Position numbers and translations under genes: made by a program. A model generated the notes under the pieces. The model saw only the letters and a program-made list of their open reading frames with translations. It had not been told where the DNA came from and searched no databases. DNA of 18,918 bases, from positions 1-18,918 of the forward strand of contig JAIVFJ010000615.1 in the NCBI GenBank assembly GCA_025765615.1, read 5' to 3'. Source of the stretch: Zopfochytrium polystomum (lineage: Eukaryota > Chytridiomycota > Chytridiomycetes > Chytridiales > Chytridiaceae). Below are positions 9,913-18,918 of the stretch, in pieces. Within the stretch, counting starts at the first letter, position 1. Every line of letters begins with the position of its first letter.

Positions 9913-12900
9913 ATGTCAGCGGCAACGACTGCCGAAGTGCCACGGCCGTACCAGCTGGAGCTGCTGGACGCCGCCGTCGCGAGGAACGTTGTCGCGTACC
10001 TGGACACCGGCAGCGGGAAGACTCTCGTTTCGATCCTTCTTATCCTCCGCTTCGCCAGCCCTCTGCAACCTGCCTCGCAACGCGCCATCCTCGATTCATT
10101 GCGCCGATCCGCCATCGCTGCCTCATCGGCCAACGGAGCGGACCCAACCACTGCAGATCCCACTCCATCCTCTCTTCCACCGCCTTCATCGACTTCGTCC
10201 ACTTCTGTTCCCTCCTCTTCTTTGCCCGAAAACACCCTGCTTGACGACTCGAATGTCAAAACAAATCCCACCGCTTTGAGCCCGTCGGCCGGGAAAAGCG
10301 CTGGAGTCTGTTCTGATGTCGCCGTGGAGGTTGAGGAGCCTGTTGAATGGAGGTCTGGAGCACAATTATTATTATTATTATTCCGCGTTATCTGCTGGTC
10401 GGATTTTGATGAGTCGCTTCTATTCCGCCGCCCCTATTTCTTCTCCCAGGGAAGGCGAATTCGAACTGATACAGGGCGTTCGGCTGCCAAAGCAACCGAA
10501 AAAGGTTGTCTTTTGTGTCCCGACTATTCCTCTCGTGCATCAGCAAGCAGAAAAAATACGGCAAAACACCGACCTGATTGTCGGAGAGTATTCCCGCGAT
10601 GACAATGCTTCTCTAAGTTACTGGGATGCACTTGGGTGGTACCACGAAGTCTCCCAACGGCAAGTTTTGGTAATTACACCGCAGATATTCCTCAACATTT
10701 TGCGCCACGGGTTTATGAGCCTTCGTGAGCACGTCAGCCTCATTATATTTGACGAGTGCCACCATGCGACTCGAAACCATCCATACACTCTCATCATGCA
10801 AGAGTACTACCATTCAATACTGGACCCGCAGTGCAGACCGAAAGTTTTTGGGATGACTGCCTCTCCAATCTACCAGAATGCCAGCACCCGAGAAGCATCA
10901 GTTCAGCGGTTAACCGAACTTCAGGATACGCTGGACTGTTCGGTTATAACAGTGTCTGAGCGGTCCTCCGTGGAGTCATTCGTTTCAAAAGCGATCGAAA
11001 CAATTGTTGAATACGATGATGATCTTATGCTGCCGACTGAATATATCAGCACCAGCGGATCCAAATTTCTGAAATACTACCTGGATCAGCTCGAGCGAAT
11101 CCGTGACGAATTAAAACTTCAAAGCGACTCGGCTGAACAGTGCGAGGATCTCAACAAAAATATTGACCAAGTCCGGCAGATTCAATTTGAACTTGGTTCT
11201 TGGTGCGCAGGAAAGCTCGCTATGCGATTTTGCAAAACTCTCACAGGTTTGTCGAAGGGCGCCAAGCGGCAAAAACTCTCAGTGGAGTGGAAGGTATCCC
11301 TTGATTGTGAGTACCTGGTAATCTCTCCTTTCCAGTCCTTATTGTTTTTCTTTTTGGTAGTTGCCCCTCCCACGGTGGAAGAAATGGCCAAGGAAGACGT
11401 TTCCAAAAAAGTTTGGGTCTTGGTCGATCTCATTTCACAGAGAGCCTCGGCAAGGTGCGATGCCGAAGAGTTCAGGGGAATGGTCTTTGTCGAGAAGCGC
11501 ATTTCTGCTGTTCTTTTGTTTGAACTATTTACCGCTGTGGCGCCCTCTTTCTTCCCGGCTATCAAATGCGGCTTCATCACTGGGCATGGCACGTCCTCGG
11601 GCCAACACGAGAAAATGTCAGCGACGAATCAGAAAAGGGTTCTCGATCGATTTCGTCACGGTTTCGCAAATCTGCTGATGGTCACAAATGTGGCAGAGGA
11701 AGGTATTGACATGTGAGTACTTCATTTATCCCCTCTAAGGCAATACTAAGTAAACCAAAACAAAACTGGTAGCCCTGCTTGTCGCCTTGTGATTATTTTC
11801 GATCGATTTAGGTCAAATACTGGGTATGTGCAGTCTCGTGGTCGCGCCCGAGATCTGCTTGGTGCTGAGTACATAATCATGATTCGACGAAACGACATCT
11901 ATGCAATTGATGTTGTAACGCAAGCCAAGGTGGCTGAAGTTCTGACTCGCTCCGTTGCGTCAACTTTGACAAATGCTATCCCGGGAGAGAAAAAGCTTCT
12001 TCGCGGCGAGCAGGACAATGCCCTTGTCGACGTTCTCGTTGGTGCCAATGATATTTACCGCACAGACCTTGCGTCTGCAACAGTTTCTCATGCCGAAAGC
12101 GTTCTATTTCGATACCTGAAAACCAAACCGACTTATGAGCTTCTAATTGATGGCTCAAGCATACCAGATTTCCGGAAGGCAATAGATTTCTACTCAAAGC
12201 TTCGAGCAAGTCAAGCGAAAGCGATTGATAACGTTTTGAGTGAGAAAACTGGTGAAACAATCAAACACAAAGAAATCGACGACGTCAAGCTGCCGTTTGG
12301 CTTCGCCTTTGCCGTTGTGCTTCCAAACTTTGAACCGCCTTTTAACAGAATTTGCGGTGCGATCCGATTCACCAGAAAGCTTGCAATGCAGTCGGCAGCA
12401 CTCGAGGCTGTTCGGTATTTGCATGCAGCATCAGCGCTCAACGATCATCTGCTTCCAGTTCGCAGGGGAAAGGCCAAGGGCAAAAACTTTTCCTTCAGAA
12501 ACACCGTGCGAGATTTCTTGAACAAGTCGAAGCTATCTCAGGCGGAAGTGGGGAAAATCGCAAATGCGTTCTCTGCGGGACTTGTTGACATTGACGTGGA
12601 CGAATCAACGGGAAAAGTTCGGGAGTACGGCTCTGTTTCGTACGGATCGCGCTTTTCAAAGTCACTGCTGGCACAGCCCGTTTTGAACTCTTCGGACTCC
12701 AAAACCACAAAATGGTTCTTCAAACTTATCAAGATCGGGACCGGGCTCGGTGGGATTCGTCTCGCTGACGGTGATCCTGTTTGTCAAGAAAATGAGCGCC
12801 TCTTTGCGATCCTTACCCCAGTTCTGCTTCCTCCTATACCGTGTTTTCCAATTGTTGTCGACGGTCGAGACGTTCAAGTGATAGTTGGAAACAAAGCGGA

Positions 12901-15900
12901 CGAAGCAGACGATGAGAAAGACGCCGCCGTTCTTCTCGATTCGGACCAATTGGCGAAACTAGAGCTGTTCCGCGAGAAGTTTTGGGGTTTTTTCTCCGGC
13001 ACTAAGGAGGACAGCAGCAGTGAGAATCCCACCAGTGAAGTTAAGAAGTCTTACCACCTCGTGCCGACGAGGGTAGCGCCATCAGATTCGATTCAGAGTA
13101 TTTTCTCAGACCGAAGTTTTTGCCATAACTCGTTTATCGACTGGAAAATCATTGACAAGATCGCACGCGCCGAATATGTTTCACTCTACGATTGGACTCA
13201 CTTCATCAAGCACTATCGGGAACAGAATCAAGGCGAATCCTTAGGATTTGTCAGCCACTCGATTCGACCATCTGATGTGAGCGTTGACGACATAAAAGTT
13301 AGCACAACGGATTTGAACAAGGAATCGGACGCCTTTGCGGACTCCTTGTTTGAGTTTCTAGACGAGGAGAAGATGATCGATACGGAATTGGAGGAGCTTA
13401 CATTTGGTCAACGGAAGAAGCCCTTGACACGGAAGTCAAGAACCATAAGCGGAAGCGTAGCGCCGAATTGGTCCCTTCTGGAAGTATCCCTGATGGGCCG
13501 CTGTCTTTTGAAGACGCGTTTGAGGCGGCTTTATCATTCAGCTGCTCTCTTTGTCCCTCAGATGGGAACCACGATGTATTGCAGGACCTTCGTGACTCTG
13601 AAATCCTTTCCGAAATGGAAAAATCTCTACAGCAACTTGTCATTGTCATGCCGCACAGCAATATGCTTTACGGTCTTCGTAACGTCAATTTTAGCCTCAA
13701 CCCGTTGTCGCCGCTTCAAATTGATCGATACCCAGAGATCAAAAATTATGTGGAGTACGCCCATTTGCACCAATACGACATTACGCACCAAAAATCGCCG
13801 TTATTCGATGCATTCCACGTTAAACCCTCGCGTAACTTCCTTCGCGGATCTCGGAAAAACGATAAAAACGATAAAGTCCACACGATAGTTCAGCTTGTGC
13901 CAGACTCTGCGAAAGTTTTGCCTTTTCCCATGGAGCTCTTTCAAATTGCGACCATTCTGCCTTCGGTGATGTACCGGGTTGAGGCATTTTGCTTGATTCA
14001 TGAGGTTGTGGAGGAAGCTGGCAGCCCACCAGTTTCCCTGGATGACGCTTTGGCTGCATTCACTTCGCCGTCTACGCTGGATCGCTTTAATTACGAAAGG
14101 CTGGAAACCCTCGGCGATGCGGTTTTGAAGTTTGCGTCTTCATTAGATCTCTTTCTGAAGAAGGATAAAGCTGGGGAGGGCGAGCTCTCTTTGCGTCGTG
14201 GAGCTCTCGTGAGCAACCGTAATCTCTACAAGATCGCTGTTCGACTTGGAATTGGAAGTGCCATTTTTATATACCCATTTCACCCAAAGTTTTGGGCATT
14301 ACCAGGACGTATTGTTGATTTGACGCAGACCCGGGTTATTTCGGAAAAAACGACTTGCCGATGTCGTGGAGGCTTGGATTGGCGCTGTGTATTTGAAGGG
14401 CGGACTTCCGTTCGCTTTCGACCTCTGTGCAAGATTGGGATTGTCTCACCATCATGGAAGACATACCTAAACCATTCTGTCCAACGCCCAGGACTGGATG
14501 TCTCCCGACCTCAGGAGACTGAAATGATCGAGGTTTTAGAGCGGATGATAACCTATCGATTTATCGACGCGGATTTGGCTCAGCAAGCGCTCCGCCATTC
14601 TTCTTCCGCCAATATGTCGCAGTCGTACGAGCGACTCGAGTTCCTTGGTGATGCACTTCTGGACTGCCTTCTGATGACCCATTTCTTCAAATCCTATCCC
14701 TCACTCCCGCCAGACCGACTCTGCGACTTGCGGCAAGCTGCCGTTAATAACGAGAGCTTTTGCCGACTCACCGTCAAATTGGGACTGCACAAACTGCTTG
14801 TCCATTCGTCACCAGTGCTGCAAGGACAGATTGGCGCATATTCTGTTGTATTTATCTCAGCATGACCTGAGCAAGCTTCACCCCACCGATACCACTCATG
14901 AGGGACCAAAAGTGCTGGGCGATTTGTTCGAAGCTGTCGTAGGAGCCGTGTTTATTGACAGCGGTTCGGAGCATTACGTCGACATGGCAGATATTTGGAC
15001 CGCTTCTGCAGGGCTTTTTGGATGAGCACGTCACGCTTGATATTGTTGAGAAGAGTGTTATTCGCCAGATGCACGAATATTTCCAAAAAGCTGGCTTTGG
15101 CCCTTCCGATATCCGTTACGAGTGAAGTAGCCTGGCCTCTCCTTTTTTTCCTTTTCATTTTGTTTTGGGTTCTCTCAAATTGAGACAATTTTCATTCAGG
15201 TTCACAGAGCAGATTGCACAGGACTCCATTTATACCTCCTACACAAGCTCTATTTTCCTATGTGAAGTCGAAATTTCCAAGAAGTCTGGCAACTCGAGGA
15301 CGCTGGCCAAGCGCCTTGCGTGCAAGGCTGCCTTGGAGTGGATAGAGAACAATAGCGATACAATTGAGACTATGCTGGCGCAAAAGGTGGCTTTAATGGC
15401 AGGAGCTGAAAACAGTGAGCAGGATTCGCTTGCCATATCCCTGGTAGCCACTTCGAAGGTTGCAAAGGACGAACCCGATGCGCCCTCGATGGAAAAGAAG
15501 CAGCAGTCACCGGCGACAGCACCTCAGGCCCTTGAATCGAATGGGGTGACCCCAGCGGCCGAAGCGATGAGCGGGGAACCCATGACAAGTTTGAACCTAT
15601 CGAGTTCCCCGTCTCCTGCGAAGCCTCCTCGCCCTCCTCTGTTGACAGTGAAGGAAGCTATAGCAGAATCTTGGAAAGATCCGGATGTGCCGGCTGCACT
15701 TCAGCATGTTCTGACGCGGCCGATCAGTTCGGTGGATTCATTTCTGTTGGGGTTGGCCGCTGTCGCCAAAAGAGGCCAAAAGGATGAGGCTAAGAAGGCG
15801 GAGGCAGAACGTCCCACCGAGGCAGAACAAAGCACTCAACCAAAGGGCGAAGCTACGGAGTCCACCTCCCAGCTGGCGAACCGACTGTTGCGAGAGCTTC

Positions 15901-16004
15901 AAGCGATACACGACAAAGAGCGGGCGGAGCTGCTCGCTTTTCAGGCGCAGCAGTTGGAGCAATTTTTGCAGGGGTTGGGTGGAAATGGTGGAATGCAGTA
16001 CTGA
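9913..16004 (+). CDS. DCL: Dicer-like ribonuclease III (helicase-DUF283-PAZ-RNase IIIa-RNase IIIb-dsRBD), frame broken in 3' half
   Basis: Cuts long dsRNA or hairpins into small RNAs for RNA interference. About 1,930 residues. Helicase: RPYQLEL and TGSGKT (about residue 33), DECHH (248), GMTASP (281), VAEEGID and QSRGRARD (569). Dimerisation domain: PFGFAFAVVLPN to LNDHLLPV (723-775). Platform/PAZ-like region: to about 1240, including YPEIKNYVEYAHLHQYDIT. RNase IIIa: ERLETLGDAVLK (1324) with LADVVEAW. RNase IIIb: ERLEFLGDALLD (1502) with DLFEAVVGA; the acidic catalytic residues are present in both. dsRBD: about 1666-1720, ending TLAKRLACKAALEWIE. Then a tail of about 200 residues. Exons: 9913 to 10352 or 10397; 10450-11306; 11361-11712; 11773-15121; 15200-16004. 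Exon 4 needs five frame changes near 13.40, 14.35, 14.48, 14.83 and 15.00 kb, so as written it does not encode one chain. Confidence 0.93.
10353..10449 (+). other. Probable Dicer intron 1 (donor uncertain)
   Basis: The frame moves between the N-terminal P-loop exon and the KKVVFCVP exon. The acceptor at 10449 (CCCAG after a pyrimidine-rich tract) is good. Donors at 10353 (GTCTGG) or 10398 (GTCGGA) both restore frame; neither is consensus. An indel instead of an intron cannot be excluded. Confidence 0.55.
10365..10382. repeat. ATT trinucleotide repeat
   Basis: Six perfect ATT units. Depending on the donor chosen they lie in Dicer intron 1 or encode a hydrophobic Leu run at the end of exon 1. 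Confidence 0.95.
11307..11360 (+). other. Dicer intron of 54 bases, in frame and without stop
   Basis: Consensus donor GTGAGT at 11307, T-rich tract, acceptor GTAG ending at 11360. Removal joins VEWKVSLD to APPTVEE through a Phe codon. The length is a multiple of three with no stop, so the unspliced reading is also open and would insert 18 mostly hydrophobic residues between the two helicase halves. Confidence 0.75.
11713..11772 (+). other. Dicer intron of 60 bases
   Basis: Donor GTGAGT at 11713, acceptor TAG at 11772. It interrupts the conserved helicase motif VAEEGID / IPACRLV, which is restored exactly on splicing. Read through, it hits a stop at once. Confidence 0.92.
15122..15199 (+). 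other. Dicer intron before the dsRBD
   Basis: Donor GTGAAG at 15122 and acceptor CATTCAG at 15199, after a long T-rich tract. Splicing turns the apparent stop after DIRY into a Glu codon and links the RNase IIIb end (FQKAGFGPSDIRYE) to FTEQIAQDS of the dsRBD. Confidence 0.85.
15370..16004 (+). other. C-terminal tail of Dicer beyond the dsRBD
   Basis: About 210 residues after the dsRBD, in the same open frame: a low-complexity Ser/Pro/Ala/Glu region, a more ordered middle (TVKEAIAESW to VDSFLLGLAAVAKRG), then a Lys/Glu-rich and helical end (ANRLLRELQAIHDKERAELL to QLEQFLQGLGG) likely to form a coiled coil. I recognise no domain. Confidence 0.7.
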
Positions 16005-16102
16005 TACATGATACTGACACATCCAAAGAAATAAACACAACAGGTGTGAACTTGTCAGGTTTGTCGAAGAGTGCCTTACAAGAAAAAAAGAAAGAAAGAA
16101 GC
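16005..16102 (+). promoter_or_regulatory. Short Dicer-PWP2 intergenic gap with purine-rich leader
   Basis: Ninety-eight bases between the Dicer stop and the PWP2 ATG. It holds the AATAAA, then an A/G-rich stretch (AAAAAAAGAAAGAAAGAAGC) directly before the ATG, reminiscent of the A-rich leader of VWA8. The PWP2 promoter must lie here or inside the Dicer 3' coding region. Confidence 0.45.
16030..16035 (+). terminator. Poly(A) signal AATAAA after Dicer
   Basis: A canonical AATAAA lies 26 bases after the Dicer stop codon (16002-16004) and 68 bases before the next ATG, leaving very little room for both 3' end formation and the next promoter. Confidence 0.6.
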
Positions 16103-18893
16103 ATGAAGTTGAACTTCCAGGTAAGGCGTTACCCATTCGAGGGGTCCCAACTCACGAACGACCCCCGCCATGTAGTTCTCCAATCTTTGTGGGACGGTCT
16201 ATCACAAAGGGAACCTTCTCTTCACTCCAGATGGCAACTGTGTCATCAGTCCCGTTGGCAATCGACTCTCCGTGTTCGACCTCGTGAAGTAAGTCAGCCG
16301 TACCAACTATCCCTTGTTTTGCTAAGAAGTCAACTTTAGCGACAAAAGCTATACCATGCGCATCGAATGCAGGAAGAACATCGCGCGGATAGCGCTGTCG
16401 CCTTCAGGGTTATTGCTTTTCCTCATCGACGAAGACGGTCGCGGGCTGCTCGTCAACTTTCACCGCCAGGCGATCATCCACCGCCAAAACTTCAAAGAGC
16501 CCGTCCGCGACATCCAGTTCAGCCCGAACGGTGCGTTCATCGCGATCACGCACGGCAAACACGTCCAGCTGTGGAGGCTTCCAACGGACTTTACCACGCT
16601 CTCCCCCTTTGTCCTGCACCGCGAACTCGCCGGACCGTACGACGACATCCTTGACGATTCGGTGGTCGCCGGACTCGCTGTACCTGCTGGCGGGATGCAA
16701 AGACCTGACGTGCCGCATCTTTTCGACCGACCCCATCGAAGGGTTTGAACCGGCGCATCTGACCGGTCACCGGGAGCCGGTCATTGGCGCGTGGTTCACG
16801 GGCGATATGAAGAAGATTATCACCGTCGCTCGAGACCAAGCCGTTTACATATGGACACGGAAGATGGGTAAGCTAATGCCCGTGGATCACGACGAAGAGG
16901 GGTCCGGAGAGGTGGCCGAGGAGGCCTCACCGAAGAAGAAGAAAGTGAGGAGAGGACTTCCGGCTCGGATAGCGCAGAAACGGCAGTGGACGATTGAGAA
17001 CAAGCTGTTCTTCAGACAACGGCATGCAAAAGTTGTTTCGATCGATTATCACCCGACGCGAGATTTGCTGGTGGCTGGGTTCTCCTCTGGAGTCTTCGGG
17101 ATCTGGGAGCTTCCGGATTTCACGAACGTCCACACGCTAAGGTACGTGCTGTCGCTGTCGCCCTGCTGTGCCGGACTACATTAACTCACCGAAATCAAAC
17201 GCAGTATTTCTCAAAAGCGAATCGACACCGTCTCAATCAGCCCCTCCGGAGAGTGGCTTGCATTTGGTAGCTCGAAGCTGGGGCAGCTTCTCGTTTGGGA
17301 ATGGCAGTCGGAGTCGTACATTCTGAAGCAACAAGGACATCAATACGAAATGTCCTGTTTGTGTTACTCGCAAGACGGCCAGTATGTTGTCACCGGAGGA
17401 GACGATGGCAAGGTCAAACTATGGAACACGCAGACAGGCTATTGCTTCGTAACCTTCACTGAGCACACATCCAGCATTCAGGCAGTCGAATTCTCAAAAA
17501 GGGGTCAGATTGTCTTCTCTGCGTCGCTGGACGGGACCATTCGCGCCTTCGACATGATTCGGTACAGGAACTTCAAAACTTTCACGACCCCGTCCGCCGT
17601 TCAATTCGGCTCGCTGGCCGTAGACCCAGTGGAGAGATTGTTTGCGCCGGAAGCGTGGACACTTTTGAGGTATTCGTGTGGTCCGTTCAGACGGGAAAGC
17701 TGCTCGACATTTTGGCGGGGCACACTGGCCCTGTGAGCTCGATGATCTTTTCTCCGACCGAAGGCCGCCTTGTTTCGGGCTCTTGGGACAGATCGGTTCG
17801 GTCGTGGGACGTTTACGGACGTTCTTTGAACACAGAGACGCTGGTGCATGGAACAGAAGTTCTCGCGTTAGCGTACAGGCCGGACGGCCGAGAAGTCGCG
17901 GCGGCGACGCTTGACGGTCAAATCACTTTCTGGGACATCGAGTTTGGCCGTCAAGTCGGTATCATCGACGGTCGTTACGATATTTCGGGCGGGACGAAAA
18001 AGCACCGACAGAGTCACCGCGGCCAACGCGTCATCCAGCAAGCACTTCACGTCACTCTGCTACACGGTCGACGGATCCAGCATTATCGCCGGAGGCAATT
18101 CCAAGTACGTTTGTATATACGACATCAAAAGCCGACTTTTGGTGAAAAAGTTTCAAATATCGCACAACCTTTCTCTCGACGGAATGCACGAAAAGCTCAA
18201 CTCGAAAAACATGACTGAAGCTGGACCGAAAGACCTGATTGACACAACGGCTGATCTTAGTGATCCCGAGGACCGGCTAGATACTCATCTCCCGGGTGCT
18301 CAGAGGGGCGACAAAAGTCTGCGGGTCCAGCAGCGGCCCGAAATCCGGACAAAAGGCGTCAGATTTTCACCGACGGCAACAACATGGGCCGCTGCTTCGA
18401 CAGAGGGTTTGCTACTTTACTCTCTCGATGACAGTATCATGTTCGACCCATACGACTTGGAAATCGACATCACACCCGAATCGATAATGGAGGTCTTGGA
18501 AGACAGGGACTTCACCCGAGCGCTCGTCATGTCTTTCCGCCTGGGCGAGAACTATGTCATGGATAACGTGTACGATTCAATTCCTCCCGCTTCGATAGTT
18601 TCCGTCGCCAAAAACATCCCCGTCAAGTACCTCAACAAGCTGCTCGTGCTAATTGCAAGAAAGATCGAGTCGAGCCCCCGTATTCAATTCAACCTTCAGT
18701 GGTCAGCAGCAGTACTTCGGTTTCACGGATCTTATTTGAAGGACCGGAATCAAATCCACGCAAGTGCCTTACGTGCAGTATTCAAGGCCACCGAAAATGT
18801 GTATTCCGTCTTGGGCAAAGTGTATGCACAACCGATTTCGAAAATACCGTCTTTGCTAATTATTGCTTGCGGCACATTCAGGTCTTCGAGTAA
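16103..18893 (+). CDS. PWP2: Periodic tryptophan protein 2 (PWP2/UTP1), U3 snoRNP WD40 protein, frame broken
   Basis: A nucleolar scaffold of the UTP-B module of the small-subunit processome, required for early 18S rRNA processing. Exons 16103-16120 (MKLNFQ), 16176-16288, 16340-17141 and 17205-18893 total 2,622 bases, about 873 residues against about 920 in human. Family landmarks: GNLLFTPDGNCVISPVGNR at the start; LVWEWQSESYILKQQGH and TGGDDGKVKLWNTQTGYCF in the first propeller's end; RYRNFKTFTTP; DTFEVFVWSVQTGKLLD; QITFWD; STEGLLLYSLD; and the C-terminal UTP helical domain (FNLQWSAAVLRFHGSYLK). The inter-blade linker is basic (SPKKKKVRR). Frame changes are required near 16.65 (+1), 17.63 (-1), 17.99 (+1) and 18.82 kb (-1); they cancel overall. 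The predicted end is a TAA at 18891-18893, reached only after the last change. Confidence 0.93.
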
Positions 18894-18918
18894 TATAAAC
18901 ACTCTCAAGTATCTGAAA
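18894..18918 (+). other. Start of PWP2 3' UTR
   Basis: Only 25 bases remain after the predicted stop. They are A-rich, but I see no complete poly(A) signal. Confidence 0.4.

Noticed and set aside
14289..14328. A 40-base intron restoring the frame before LADVVEAW
   Set aside because: It would delete the conserved FWALPG segment and is shorter than the other introns; an extra base in the A-run is simpler.
14427..14514. Introns using donors 14427 or 14443 with acceptors 14491 or 14514
   Set aside because: The combinations tried produce an immediate stop, a nearby stop, or the wrong phase.
14978..15011. A 34-base intron restoring the Dicer frame
   Set aside because: It would remove the W-x-P-L-L motif of RNase IIIb and is far shorter than any supported intron here.
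13390..18893. Programmed frameshifting as in some ciliates
   Set aside because: The sites share no slippery codon or stop motif and go in both directions, so it is not favoured, though not formally excluded.
1..18918. CRISPR arrays, tRNA or rRNA genes, transposons
   Set aside because: I saw no spaced direct repeats, cloverleaf sequences, rRNA-like stretches, terminal repeats or transposase motifs.

Overview
The window is nuclear DNA from a eukaryote with short introns. It holds three large, recognisable multi-exon genes on the + strand and two smaller, poorly recognised genes on the - strand. About 35 GT-AG introns can be placed; nearly all are 48-106 bases long, and many carry a CTAAC/CTAAT-type branch site shortly before the acceptor. 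Short introns, this branch-site style, intergenic gaps of about 80-100 bases, and a Dicer together with a full-length VWA8 suggest an early-diverging (chytrid-like) fungus or a close relative. The taxon is an inference; no sequence here fixes it.

Layout, left to right. (1) 42-248, - strand: first coding exon of a gene that runs off the left edge, probably a CYTH-type triphosphatase-fold protein. (2) 249-1282: a gap of about 1 kb between divergent genes, with CA, GA and C-run microsatellites and an A-rich leader. (3) 1283-8842, +: VWA8, a giant AAA+ ATPase with a C-terminal von Willebrand A domain. I resolve 27 exons that join without a break into 1,966 codons plus stop. (4) 8939-9634 or further, -: an unrecognised Ser/Pro/Gln-rich protein, tail to tail with VWA8 and head to head with the next gene. 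(5) 9913-16004, +: a complete Dicer (DECH helicase, dimerisation domain, platform/PAZ, two RNase III domains, dsRBD) with a Ser/Pro insertion in the helicase and a C-terminal tail of about 200 residues. (6) 16103-18893, +: PWP2/UTP1, the WD40 protein of the U3 small-subunit processome, starting 98 bases after the Dicer stop.

These are independent housekeeping and RNA-silencing genes, not one pathway. VWA8 is a mostly mitochondrial ATPase in animals, Dicer makes small RNAs, and PWP2 acts in 18S rRNA processing.

The most striking pattern is in base-level integrity. From 1283 to about 13390 every reading frame is intact once introns are removed. From about 13400 to the right end there are nine single-step frame changes, five in Dicer and four in PWP2, that no acceptable intron explains, although conserved and catalytic residues persist on both sides of each. 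Because PWP2 is essential where it has been studied, uncorrected sequencing or assembly indels are the likeliest cause. Decay or programmed frameshifting remain to be excluded.
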